A program made the translations under genes and the position numbers. A stretch of 64,000 nucleotides of DNA from an uncultured Mucilaginibacter sp. (GTDB lineage: Bacteria > Bacteroidota > Bacteroidia > Sphingobacteriales > Sphingobacteriaceae). Location of the stretch: contig NZ_CAITNG010000139.1 in assembly GCF_903893715.1 (NCBI RefSeq), forward strand, positions 62,001 to 126,000. The letters run 5' to 3'. Numbering within the stretch: the stretch's first letter is position 1; the number at the start of each line of letters is the position of its first letter. The notes beneath the pieces were generated by a model. It was not told where the DNA came from, searched no databases, and saw only the letters and a program-made list of their open reading frames with translations. This document shows, piece by piece, positions 8,405 to 19,700 of this stretch.

Positions 8405-9946
8405 ATGAGAAAATCTGTAACATTATTCCCTGTCTTTATCATTCTGATTACCGCCTCCGTTTTTGGGCAAACCATCAACAGGAGCAATTTTATTAAAGAC
8501 AGCCTTGATGTTTACATTAACCGCGCCCTCACCAATTGGCGCATCCCCGGCGCGGCTGTTTGTATTGTTAAGGACAACAAAGTCATCCTGATGAAAGGCT
8601 ATGGTGTTAAAGAACTCGGCCTCAACAACAAGGTCGACGAAAATACACTCTTCATGATCGGCAGTAATACGAAAGCCTTTACCGCCACAGCCTTGGCTAT
8701 GATAGAAGACCGCCACCAACTGTCGCTGGATGATAAGGTTACCAAATACGTACCTAACTTTAAGCTCGACAACAAACTGGCCGGCGAACAAGCCATCGTG
8801 CGCGACCTGCTTTGCCACCGCCTCGGCTTTCAAACCTTCCAGGGTGATTTTACCTACTGGACCAGCGACCTTACCCGCGAAGAGGTGATAGAAAAGATGG
8901 CCCATGTAAAAGCAGTTTACCCCTTCCGCACCAAATGGGGCTATACCAATGCCGCGTTTGTAGTGGCAGGTCAGGTCATCACCGCCGCTACCGACCGCTC
9001 ATGGGAAGCTTTTATTAAAGACAATATCATCGCCCCGCTGGGCATGGGTTATACCAAGGTGCTCAGTAAAGATATGCCTACAGTATACAACAAAGCCGCA
9101 GCGCATACCATGGCCGATGGCCGCCTCATCCCCATCACCTATCCCATGATAGACAACCTGGCCCCGGCCGGCAGCATCAGCTCATCGGTAAACGACATGA
9201 GCAAATGGGTGCTTTGCCTGTTGAACGACGGCAAGGTGGGCGACAGGCAGGTAATACCCCTTTCGGCGATAAGGGCCGTGCGCCAGCCGCAGGATATTGT
9301 TGGCCAGGAACGTCATTTGGATGGCACCACCAGCGATGTATTGTACGGCCTTGGCTTCGAACTCGAAAATTATGCCGGGCATCGTATCGTAATGCATACC
9401 GGCGGGGTTAACGGCTTTGTATCATCCGTAACCATGATACCCGACGAACACCTGGGCATCATCGTACTTACCAATACCGACCAGAACGAATTGTACGATG
9501 CCCTGAAATGGGAGATCATCGATGCCTATAATAACAAACCCTACCAGGACTACAGCGAGAAATACCTCGCTGCTTTTAAAGCCTATACCCAAACCGAGGC
9601 GGACAAGGATAAAAAGCTGCGAGATACTGTTGCCCTAAAGCCTCAGCCATCCCTGCCCATCACCGCTTATACAGGCAAATACTTTAACGACCTGTATGGT
9701 TACATGACCGTTAGCCTTGGCGGCGAAACAGGCACCGACCTGCAAATGCACTTTGAGCACCATCCAAAAATGTTTGCATTGTTACAGCCTTTGGGCCTCA
9801 ATCGTTTCTACGTTAGCTTCTCCGACCCTGAGTTTGGTAAAGCCATCTTCCCGTTTACTGTCCAAAATGGACAGGTAACCGGCGTAAGGGTCAAAGTAGC
9901 CGACTTTATAGAGTATACGCCTTACGATTTTAAAAAGGTGCAGTAG
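8405..9946 (+). CDS. Exported serine hydrolase, beta-lactamase/class C family
   Basis: A 513-residue exported protein with a signal peptide ending near VFGQT. The beta-lactamase fold (about 30-385) has the S-x-x-K nucleophile motif S87-NT-K90, the second motif Y180-T-N182 and the third motif H331-TGG. A C-terminal DUF3471-type domain (about 415-510) follows, as in many Bacteroidota esterase or D-aminopeptidase relatives. This family mostly acts as peptidases or esterases, not antibiotic resistance enzymes; the substrate is unknown. It faces the S9 peptidase gene head to head, which suggests but does not show a joint role in peptide breakdown. It converges on enolase. Confidence 0.9.
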   Translation: MRKSVTLFPVFIILITASVFGQTINRSNFIKDSLDVYINRALTNWRIPGAAVCIVKDNKVILMKGYGVKELGLNNKVDENTLFMIGSNTKAFTATALAMIEDRHQLSLDDKVTKYVPNFKLDNKLAGEQAIVRDLLCHRLGFQTFQGDFTYWTSDLTREEVIEKMAHVKAVYPFRTKWGYTNAAFVVAGQVITAATDRSWEAFIKDNIIAPLGMGYTKVLSKDMPTVYNKAAAHTMADGRLIPITYPMIDNLAPAGSISSSVNDMSKWVLCLLNDGKVGDRQVIPLSAIRAVRQPQDIVGQERHLDGTTSDVLYGLGFELENYAGHRIVMHTGGVNGFVSSVTMIPDEHLGIIVLTNTDQNELYDALKWEIIDAYNNKPYQDYSEKYLAAFKAYTQTEADKDKKLRDTVALKPQPSLPITAYTGKYFNDLYGYMTVSLGGETGTDLQMHFEHHPKMFALLQPLGLNRFYVSFSDPEFGKAIFPFTVQNGQVTGVRVKVADFIEYTPYDFKKVQ

Positions 9947-9964
9947 AAAACACTTTCAAGTACT

Positions 9965-9992
9965 AAAAAAGCCCAGCGAAACTCGCAGGGCT
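9965..9992 (-). terminator. Intrinsic terminator of enolase
   Basis: AGCCC-a-GCG pairs with CGC-a-GGGCT around a 5-nt loop. On the minus strand the stem is followed by six T residues (complement of 9965-9970). It lies 54 nt after the eno stop codon. Confidence 0.8.
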
Positions 9993-10009
9993 CTCAAATA
10001 TTAAATCTT

Positions 10010-10044
10010 ACCATGGACTATCGACCATGGTCTATGGACCAATA
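10010..10044. repeat. Phased heptamer array between serine hydrolase and enolase genes
   Basis: Five 7-nt words in exact phase, such as ACCATGG (twice), ACTATCG and TCTATGG. Read on the minus strand and shifted by two bases they become TGGTCCA, TAGACCA, TGGTCGA and TAGTCCA, with the same GTC core as other arrays in the window. It ends one base before the eno stop codon and directly follows the eno terminator hairpin on the plus strand. Confidence 0.7.
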
Positions 10045-10045
10045 A

Positions 10046-11350
<1,305 letters not shown>

Positions 11351-11510
11351 TTATTGGTTTAATTTTTACTATTTAATGTTTTAAATAAGCGCTTTGGCTT
11401 AAAACGGTGCTAAATTATGAAAACTTATATAATTAAAATGTGATATTGCTCAATAATAACAAATAATTTGTGTACAATTTACACTAAGGTAATCTTGAAG
11501 AGGATTTCAA

Positions 11511-11538
11511 AAGTCGGAAGTCAGTGGTCAGAAGGATG
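11511..11538 (+). repeat. Phased heptamer array, left arm, 3' of ABC permease gene
   Basis: Four 7-nt words in phase, including AAGTCGG, AAGTCAG and TGGTCAG. It forms an inverted pair with the array at 11586-11613, and the terminator hairpin at 11548-11581 lies between the two arms. Confidence 0.7.
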
Positions 11539-11539
11539 A

Positions 11540-11581
11540 TAAAATAAAAAATGCGCTATTGATTACCCAATAACGCATTTT
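11540..11581 (-). terminator. Intrinsic terminator of the ABC transporter operon
   Basis: AAAATGCG-c-TATTG pairs with CAATA-a-CGCATTTT (11548-11561 and 11568-11581): 13 base pairs with one mismatch and a 6-nt loop. On the minus strand the stem runs into a T-rich stretch (complement of 11540-11551). It is the clearest feature of the 281-bp spacer 11342-11622. The rest of that spacer holds the paired heptamer arrays and AT-rich DNA before eno. Confidence 0.85.
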
Positions 11582-11585
11582 AAAT

Positions 11586-11613
11586 AACTGACATCGGTCT
11601 GTCGACCTCCGAC
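11586..11613 (-). repeat. Phased heptamer array, right arm, 3' of ABC permease gene
   Basis: Four 7-nt words in phase with GAC or GTC every seventh base (AACTGAC, ATCGGTC, TGTCGAC, CTCCGAC). Read on the minus strand the words become AGGTCGG and AGGTCGA, so it is an inverted and diverged copy of the left arm. It starts 9 nt downstream of the permease stop. Confidence 0.7.
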
Positions 11614-11622
11614 CTCAAAACC

Positions 11623-12759
11623 CTACTCCCACTTAAACGTCCTCACGGCCACCGCGTATATGCCCACAAACCAGGCAGCCAATATCAGCAACTGGTGGGT
11701 AACATCGCCCAGGCCGGCACCTTCAAAAGCAACCTCGCGCATGGCGGTATTTAAATAGGTAAGCGGCAGCACCTTACTGATGCCCTGCAACCATAACGGG
11801 AAATTTGATGTCGAAAAAAACGTGCCCGACAGTAAAAACTGCGGCATAGTAATGATGTTGGATATTGGCGGTATACTGCTCTCGTTTTTGGCAATACCCG
11901 ATATCACAAAACCAAACCCCATAAATATAATGAGCCCGATGGTACATAGTACCAGCATATTGAGCACCGTAACCACCCCATGTATCAGCGTAAAGCCAAA
12001 TATATAATGCCCCACCATAATGATGAATACCGCGCCAAGCAACGAGAACACAATACGCGCCAGCATTTCGCCCAACACAATGCTATATTTTTTAACCGGC
12101 GTGGCAAAAAAACGTTTGATAACCAGCGTAAGGCGCAAACTTAAAAACACGAAGGCTGTACCAAAAACACCGCTGCTCAATAACGAAAAGCCCAGCATAC
12201 CGGGCAATAAAAAGTCGATGTATTTATATTTACGGCCGGTAATGGTAGTTTCGTGTACCTGAGCCACAGTGGCTGCCTTGGGGTTCATCATAGTATTGAT
12301 TTGGTACAAAACATTGTTCAATATCGACTTGAACAAGCCACCTGTTTGCGCCGAAGCGTTGGAGTATTGAACATTTAAAACCGTCGACGACATTTGTGGC
12401 GGCCCCGGCATTGGCGAGTAAGCCGCAGATCCGTCTGCACTCTTTTTGATGTCGATAACGGCAGCAATATCCCCCCTCGAAAGGCTGGTATTCATCTGCT
12501 CGGTAGTTTGGTTGGTGATGAGGTGTATTACAGCTGCTTTTTTCAAAGCCATATACACCACATTGTTGGTATCGCAGGTTTTCGAAACGGCCACATCAAC
12601 ACTTGGCCCGCCGCCGCCTATATTGGCAAACACGGTAATAAATATCAGTGGAAAAGCCAAACTGAACACCACCGCCGACGGGCTGCGTATAATCGACCTG
12701 AAACTGGCTTTGGCTATTGCCAGCGTCGCTTTTATATTTGAGTAAGGTTTTTGTTCCAT
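11623..12759 (-). CDS. ABC-2 type transporter permease
   Basis: A 378-residue integral membrane protein. It has one N-terminal transmembrane segment (about 25-45), an extracytoplasmic loop of about 150 residues, and five further segments in the C-terminal half ending near residue 375. This is the one-plus-five topology of the ABC-2 superfamily (YhhJ/DrrB/NatB-like exporters). The motif FLLSGTFFSTSNFP near residue 315 is typical of the family. The ATPase gene lies 51 bp upstream in the same direction, so the two form one exporter. Substrate cannot be told; relatives export drugs, lipids or polysaccharides. Confidence 0.9.
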   Translation of the reverse strand: MEQKPYSNIKATLAIAKASFRSIIRSPSAVVFSLAFPLIFITVFANIGGGGPSVDVAVSKTCDTNNVVYMALKKAAVIHLITNQTTEQMNTSLSRGDIAAVIDIKKSADGSAAYSPMPGPPQMSSTVLNVQYSNASAQTGGLFKSILNNVLYQINTMMNPKAATVAQVHETTITGRKYKYIDFLLPGMLGFSLLSSGVFGTAFVFLSLRLTLVIKRFFATPVKKYSIVLGEMLARIVFSLLGAVFIIMVGHYIFGFTLIHGVVTVLNMLVLCTIGLIIFMGFGFVISGIAKNESSIPPISNIITMPQFLLSGTFFSTSNFPLWLQGISKVLPLTYLNTAMREVAFEGAGLGDVTHQLLILAAWFVGIYAVAVRTFKWE

Positions 12760-12771
12760 TTGTTTTTTTTT

Positions 12772-12806
12772 GATTGTCTTGGTTCTTGATTCTTGGCTCT
12801 TGATTC
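12772..12806 (-). repeat. Phased heptamer array inside the ABC operon
   Basis: Five 7-nt words in exact phase filling most of the 51-bp gap between ATPase and permease genes. On the minus strand, which is the transcribed sense, the words include GAATCAA (twice), GAGCCAA and GAACCAA and end in a GACA word. The array at 53068-53102 uses the same GARYCAA words and also ends in GACA. Confidence 0.75.
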
Positions 12807-12810
12807 TATC

Positions 12811-13575
12811 TTAAGCCTCTCTCCACTCCTTACCCGTTTTGGCAATAAACACATCCTCCAGGTTGGCAGCTTTCACTTCTTTTTTACGTTCAAAACCCAA
12901 TGCCACCAGCTCGTCGATAAAGGCGTCGGGCGTGTTGATGCCGATGATGTGCCCGCCGTCAACAAAGGCAACGCGGTCGCACAGTACTTCGGCCTCGTCC
13001 ATGTAGTGGGTGGTGATCACCACGGTAGTCCCCTGGTCGCGTATCTCGCGGATCAGGTCCCATAGGTTACGGCGCGCCTGCGGGTCGAGGCCGGTCGTCG
13101 GCTCGTCCAAAAACACAATGCGCGGGTTGTTTATCAGCGTTGTTGCGATAGAAAAGCGCTGCTTTTGTCCACCCGAAAGGTCTTTATATTTGGCTTTGGC
13201 CTTATCGGTCAAGGCAACTTTCTCCAGCATTTGATTGGCAGTAACATCCACGCCATACAAGCCCGAAAACAAGGCGATCAGTTCGCTCAGGTTCAGGTTG
13301 GGATAATAGCCTGCTGCTTGCAATTGTACGCCGATACGTTTTTTTATACTGTCGACACCGTTCTCAATATCGAACCCATCTACCATGATTTGGCCTGATG
13401 TTTTTTCGCGCAGGGTTTCTATAATTTCGAGTGTAGTGGTTTTGCCGGCGCCGTTGGGGCCAAGCAGACCGAATATCTCGCCTTCATAAACTTCAAAGCT
13501 GATGTCATCAACAGCGGTAAAATCGCCGTACTTTTTCACCAGGTTTTTTACTGTAATAATGGGTTGTTTTGCCAT
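12811..13575 (-). CDS. ABC transporter ATP-binding protein
   Basis: A 254-residue ABC ATPase that would power the adjoining ABC-2 permease. Walker A is GPNGAGKTTT near residue 40, the ABC signature LSGGQKQRFS near 140, Walker B RIVFLDEPTTGLDP near 158, and the H-loop THYMDEAE near 190. It belongs to the CcmA/NatA-like group of exporters. The C-terminal tail (LEDVFIAKTGKEWRE) is typical of ATPases paired with ABC-2 permeases. First gene of a two-gene operon whose terminator is at 11540-11581. Confidence 0.93.
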   Translation of the reverse strand: MAKQPIITVKNLVKKYGDFTAVDDISFEVYEGEIFGLLGPNGAGKTTTLEIIETLREKTSGQIMVDGFDIENGVDSIKKRIGVQLQAAGYYPNLNLSELIALFSGLYGVDVTANQMLEKVALTDKAKAKYKDLSGGQKQRFSIATTLINNPRIVFLDEPTTGLDPQARRNLWDLIREIRDQGTTVVITTHYMDEAEVLCDRVAFVDGGHIIGINTPDAFIDELVALGFERKKEVKAANLEDVFIAKTGKEWREA

Positions 13576-13652
13576 ACCGTAAAAATCGGTTAATATTTGA
13601 TATAACTACAAATAAAATCGGCGAAACGCGGTTTTTTTTAGGTGAAGGTGGG

Positions 13653-13687
13653 AAGCTTAAAGCCGAAAGCAAAAAGCTGAACGCCTA
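13653..13687 (+). repeat. Phased heptamer array, left arm, 3' of sprA
   Basis: Five words in phase with AAGC or ACGC every seventh base, such as AAGCTTA, AAGCCGA and AAGCTGA. It faces an inverted partner at 13710-13740, with 22 bp between them. It lies in the 168-bp spacer between the ABC ATPase start and the sprA stop. Confidence 0.75.
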
Positions 13688-13709
13688 TCACTATCTATCG
13701 ACAAAAAAA

Positions 13710-13740
13710 GCTTTGTGCTTTTAGCTTTATGCTTTCGGCT
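13710..13740 (-). repeat. Phased heptamer array, right arm, 3' of sprA
   Basis: GCT(T) recurs at 13710, 13717, 13724, 13731 and 13738, an exact period of seven. On the minus strand the words read AAGCATA, AAGCTAA and AAGCACA. With the left arm it can form an imperfect long hairpin just after the sprA stop codon. The T run produced on the minus strand within it could act as a terminator. Confidence 0.75.
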
Positions 13741-13743
13741 CTC

Positions 13744-16700
13744 TTATTGTAAAAGCAACCTTAAACTAAACCCAAAATTGGCGAACGAGGTATTAAACGA
13801 TTGGGAGGTATAAGGTTGCGTAATGGTCGAGTCGTAAAACAGTTTAACCGTAAAACGCTTGTTTAGGGCATAATCTATCGAAGGGTTAATGGCGATGTTT
13901 TTGGCCCCCGATGATATTTCGGCCTGCTGCACATCGGGCCGGTAAATAATGCTCTTGTTATCGTTAATGGAGAAGGCCATTTTAAAGTTCATATCGTTGT
14001 TGAGCTGCAAATCGTTAAACAAGCCGAACGGAAAACGGAACTTAGTGGTATGGTAACCAAAACTGAATACGGTATTGCTCTGGTCGGTTTCGCCCACCTG
14101 GCTATTAGCCAAACTCAGGCTTAGCGTGCGCGATTGCCTGTACTCAATACTGCTCGTCATCCCGTTATGAAAACGCATATCAACACCCAACAATGGCACA
14201 AACTGCTCAAACAGGGTAATCTGTGTAAACTGGTAATAAGGCAAAAAGTCGCCGTTCACATCGCGCGATACCACACTGCCGTTAGGCCCAAGCTGGTACT
14301 GCTGCAAAGTATTGAAACCATTCACACTATACGTCGACCGGTAACCATGCCGCAGGTCAAACGAGTCGAATATTTCGGACAAGAACGGCAAATGCGCCAA
14401 ACCTCCATACCTGATGTCCCAGTTGGGTATTGGTATATTAGGGAAAATACTGGTGCTCGAACTGTTGGCGTCTTTGCCCGTATACGCAGCCAAAAACGCG
14501 TTCACCAACACATCCTGCGATGATGCACTGTAACCATCGGCAAAACCGCCGGTTACCCCCGTAGAGTTGGGGTTGGCCTTGCCTAAACGTTGCGAAATAA
14601 TAGACCTGTCATCCAAAAAAGCCTGAAAGGTCTTCGAAAAATTATCAATGCCCGACGGTTTCGAAAAAGCTGTCGCTATCGATAGTGTGGAAATACTATA
14701 ATCACCACTTGTAACCGGGCTCAAATTCTCGAATGAGTTGGTCGAACTCAGGAATTTAAAGTTGGTTTGATAGTTAAAGTCGCGCGTGCGGTCGGCAAGC
14801 AGGTCAATATGCAGGTCTTTTATAGGCTCAATACTACTTTGAAAGTGCAGTACCTCGTTCAGCGTAGTAACGTATAACTGGTTTTGCAAGGTATCGGTGC
14901 TTATCCAACCACCCGCCAATGCTTTCGCGCGTATATCGGCCTGGCTACCCAATAAAAAGCCAATGCCCGGCGCGTTGTAGTTCGGGTCAGCACCATAAAA
15001 ATTGGTGCCCGGCAGGTATCCCGGCAGGGTGGTGCCTTCGGTACGGCTGTAGGTCGCGCTGATGCTCTTTACACTGGTAAGCAAATTAATTATTGCTTTT
15101 TTAAACCAGCCGGTGCTGTCCCGAGGATCGTTTATTTTGCGTAAAAAACTAAACTTATTGTATAGGGTGGTGAGATTCAGCTTAGGGTCCAGCTTAATGG
15201 TGCGCGAGTTGAGTATGGTATTGCCCACATCAAAATTGGCATCGGTCAACGCAAATTCGGGCGCGGTTTTCCACTCAAAACGGGTACTGTAAATGGCGGT
15301 GGTGCTCACCCAGTCGAAACCCGGTATCTTGCTGATAGGAACTTTGTACGTAAAGTTAAGGTTGTGGCTATAATCGGTGGTGCGGCCCAATTTCTTTAGG
15401 TTGTTCCACAAGGTATCCTGCTTTAATCCATTGATGCGTCCTGCGGGCTCGTCAACTACAGCCAAATTAGTGGCATCAATATCCATCTGCAACGATTTGG
15501 TCAAATTCCAGCCTATGCCATAAACCCGCGTAATGGTAAAGTTTTTGTTAAAGCTCGTCGGTATCGGGATAAAATTGTTCGGGTCATTATTCCGCAAGGT
15601 ATTTTCCGAATAAAACCTGTCAAAACTGATATTAAAATTCAAGCGATTGGGCAGCAAACTAAAGTTTATATCCCTAAATAGTGCCAGCATATTGCTTTTA
15701 ATCCGCTTTTCGAGCGGGGTATAAAATTTCGGCTGACTGGTATACACGTAACTCAATGCCACCTTATACGTTTTTTGTAAAGCATCCTGGGTGGTAAAAT
15801 CATGGTGGTCAAATTCTGTGTAAGCATACGTTGCGCTCAGGTTCTCAATATCCCACAAATGGTTTGGCGCTTTGGGGTTTGTTTTCGTTTTGTGAACGTT
15901 GGTTAAATTGAAACTACGCCGCGTTGTAACGTCCTGTGCTTCCGATTGGATGTTCAACAAAGAATCGCGCGCCGATTTCGTAGTAGCCTGCGCCAGCTCA
16001 TCATCAAGTTTTAAATCGGGCGAAGCCGGATCGTAAAGCGGGGTATTCACCTGCGACGATACATCAAAAAACAAGGGTATCTTCAAGCCCGACTTAGCCG
16101 GGAAAAACTTGCCCAGCTCCATACTGGTGGCAATATCATAAGTTTGTGTCGATGTCAGGGTTTGCGTGCTCACACTTTGGTTCAATGGCCCGAAACCCGC
16201 CGTCGTCTTACTGCCCGATATGGTAACATTGGCAAAGTCGGCCAGTTTGGTGCTCAGGTGCCCGGTGGCGGCCCATCCCCCGGTTTCGTTAAAGTCTGTC
16301 AAGCGCAATTCATCAAACCAAACCATACCCGATTTGTCAGTACCCGTAACACGGTACGGATTGCGCACACCCAACATAATCGTCGCCAACCGGCTAATGT
16401 CGGGCTGCCCCATTACCGTTACCCCATTATAGGTAAATGGCACGTTAATAGGCCATGGCTTGCCGTTAAGGGTAGCATTGTTCCGTTTGATTTTGGCATC
16501 CGTCAGTATCGAAAGGTCAATATCCAGGTTGTTCAACGTTGGCCATATCGCGTTCGGGTCGCTGGTGCCGGGCTGGGTTACTTTTAGCGGGATAACGTAC
16601 TCGTAATAATTATCTACATAGTCGAGACCAAAACGTATAAAGGCACTCAGGTCATTGTCTTTTAACTGTTGTGCCGGCAAGGCCTCGGCGTGTATAAACA

Positions 16701-19700
16701 TTTGGATGTGTTTATAGTTGCGCAAATCGTTGCTAAAGGTTTTAAACGCCGCACGCGAGTAGCCATTGCGCAGGTTGTTTACCGTAACTGATAACGATTG
16801 CTCATTTAGCTGGGTATTGCTGGCCAGGTTGTTGTAATCGGGCTGGCGGTTAATGCCCGGCGGCAAAACATAAGGTATGGGCGCGCGTGTACCATTCTCT
16901 TCAATATTGATAACACCCACATCTATGGTCGAATTATCGAGCGGCGGATTAGGTATTGATGGGTCGGCAATCACATTTAACGGGTTGTTTTCGGTATTGA
17001 AGGCACGCCACTCGCCGCGAACCAGTTGCAAGGTACCAAAACGCAATACAGAGGTATCGGCAAAATTGGTCATGTACATCCTAATAAATCGGATGGCCTT
17101 AAAATCCTGAATATTACCAACTTTTGATTGATAGTTAGCAATAGGTACACGGAAATGGTACCAGTTTACCGTTTGTGTCTGGCCGTTCAACAATTTAACC
17201 GCCACCGCTATCTTATCAACTATATCATTCTTGCCCACCACCATGTCCTGCGGGCGTATCGAAACCTTGTATTCAAAATATTCGTCTGCGGTGCTCATGG
17301 TATTGTCGCGGTTAACGTCCTCTGCATCGGGCAGCGATGTTGATGCCGAGGTCTGTATCCCCAGCAAAGCCTGCGATTGGTCGGCCGTTTTGGAGTTGCC
17401 TTCCGTTCCGTTATAATGGCTGTACCGTTGCAATACACCTGCGTTCGCTTCGTCCAATGCCGGTCCCCGGTAATATTGAAAATCATCGCCCGAAGGGTCG
17501 GCAGCAATAGCCGCGGCGGCCTTTGTATTTACAATGGCCTTCATTTTTTGTACATAGGGTGCAAAAAATGCCTGCTCGTCCGCGTCGCCTAAGCCGTCCA
17601 AACCAACATCCTGCAGCAAACGCGCGTTAGGGTCGTTATCAAAGCTTTGTACCACCGGTTGTATTTTAGGCACCCGGCCCCAGGCTGTGGTATCAACCGT
17701 ACTCAGGTTACCATCAACAGGTAATCCGTTTTCCAAACTTTGGCGCCCGTCTTTCAATATATCTTCCGATATGCTGCCCAGGTTAAAGTACAAATCGCCA
17801 CCCTGCGAATTGGTTTTGTAGATAAAAGGGTCGAGCATCCAGTAATCGATATACTCCACGTTCAAGGCCTCAAAATCGTTCACGTCCATTCGGCGGAACA
17901 TCCCGCCCCAGCGGCTCTGCGGGTTTTGCAGTGTACCGTCGCTGTTTACACCGGTAGTGGTATAGTTATATGGGCCGCGCGCCATCGGGTAATAAGCCAG
18001 GTCGAGTGTAGGCAAGGGCAGCGGCGAGCCGGTGATGGATTGCTTATACGGGTAAATTTCCGTTTCAAACACCTGCCTTGTATAATGGTTGGATAGCTCC
18101 ACATTGGCATTGGCAAAGGGTGGTGCCTGGCTGTCGGACCGGTTGTAAAATATCGGGTCGATATTGTAAAAAGCAAGCAAGGCCCGGTTATAACCGTAGG
18201 CCAGGTTGTCGTTCAGTTGCGCTTCGGGAAAAAGTTGTGGCGTGCCCGATATTTGCCAACCTACCGCGCTTTTAATGTCGATGATGGATTGCGTGTTCTC
18301 AAAATCGTCCAGGTAGGATGTACCACTGGCGCCGGCAAAGTTCAGGGCGCTCGGGTGCCCGGGCATCAGTTTGGCAAACTCACCTGTAAAACTAAAGGAC
18401 GAGGGTGCCTTGGTGGAGATAAAAGGTATCTTGTCCACCATCCGGGTCAAAAATCTCGACGATGAATTATAATTTACATCGAACCCGACAATGGTATTGG
18501 ATATCGGCTCATCGCCAATAGCTATGTTTTGAGTAATGGGCTGTTCGGATAGGTGCATCAAAGTACCGCCCAAGCTTAAGGTTGGGCTGGCATGGTAATC
18601 TAACCGCGTGCCAAACAGCGATTTTTGCTGAACGCCAAACAACTCGTTGTTCTCCACATCAATGCCGATAGGTTGCCCCGACGACAGCAGCGATTGGTTA
18701 AGTATGGTAACCCGGCCCGCGTTATAATCCACTGTAAAATCAACGCCTTCGGTTAATTTTAAACTGCCCGAGGTAACAATTACTGAGCCTTGCGGGATAT
18801 TGATAGCGTTCAATTGGTATTCGGAACCCGATTGCGATGTATAAGTACCCTTAATAACATAACGGTTAAACTGCGGGAAAAACTGCTGCGCGATAGTCTT
18901 GGTCGAATCGTACAAGGGTTGATAGGTGTATTTAGCCACCAAGGCCTGCTCGCCCGGCGCGAATTTGGCCGCCAGATCCGAACCAAAAGGTTCCAGCTCG
19001 GGGAAGATGATGCGCCCGTTTTGCGAGTCAATGGTAACGCCCTCCAAAAAGTCAAAATAGCCATCGGGCTGTTTTTGCTGCTGCTGGTTCAGATTATCCA
19101 GACCCGCCAGTTGCAGCCACAATTTCGATGTGGTGTTCACACCTTCCGCCATAATAGGTTTTTCAATGCCCGACGCTTCATCTAAACGGGTAATGGTCAA
19201 ATTAAAGTTGTTCGGGCTCACCTGGAAGGCACCTAACGAATAGATGTTTTTCATCATCAGTTTCCAGGTAGGTAAATTGGTTTTCAGTATCTCGCCCTTC
19301 AGCAATTTAGTATACAGCACCTGGGGGGTGTTCGGGTTAACTTTTACGTCGGTCGAAAACTCGCCCACCTGGTATTGTACGCCATTGTACGTGTATTGGT
19401 AAGCTACGGCCAATACCTCGTCGTTATTTAACGGCGAGTTTAATGAGATATAACCCAACTGCGTGTGTAAGGTATATTCTTTGGGTGTTAACTGGCGGGC
19501 ATAGGTCAGTTTCGAAAAGTTGTCCGTAGCGCCAGTCGAGTTAAAATAATTGGCAGCATCGCTCGAGTTGGTCAGCCTGGCATTGGCGGGCAGGTTTTTT
19601 AACAGATCGTTCGATTGTTGGGTGAATGTTCCGGGCGCACCATTAAAAGCCGCAGGCAATGCCGAGCCGCCGCCGTGCACCAACGTGGTATTATACGGCG

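Noticed and set aside
8405..9946. Antibiotic-resistance beta-lactamase
   Set aside because: The motifs fit the wider class C/serine hydrolase family with a DUF3471 tail, which mostly comprises esterases and peptidases; nothing indicates beta-lactam hydrolysis.
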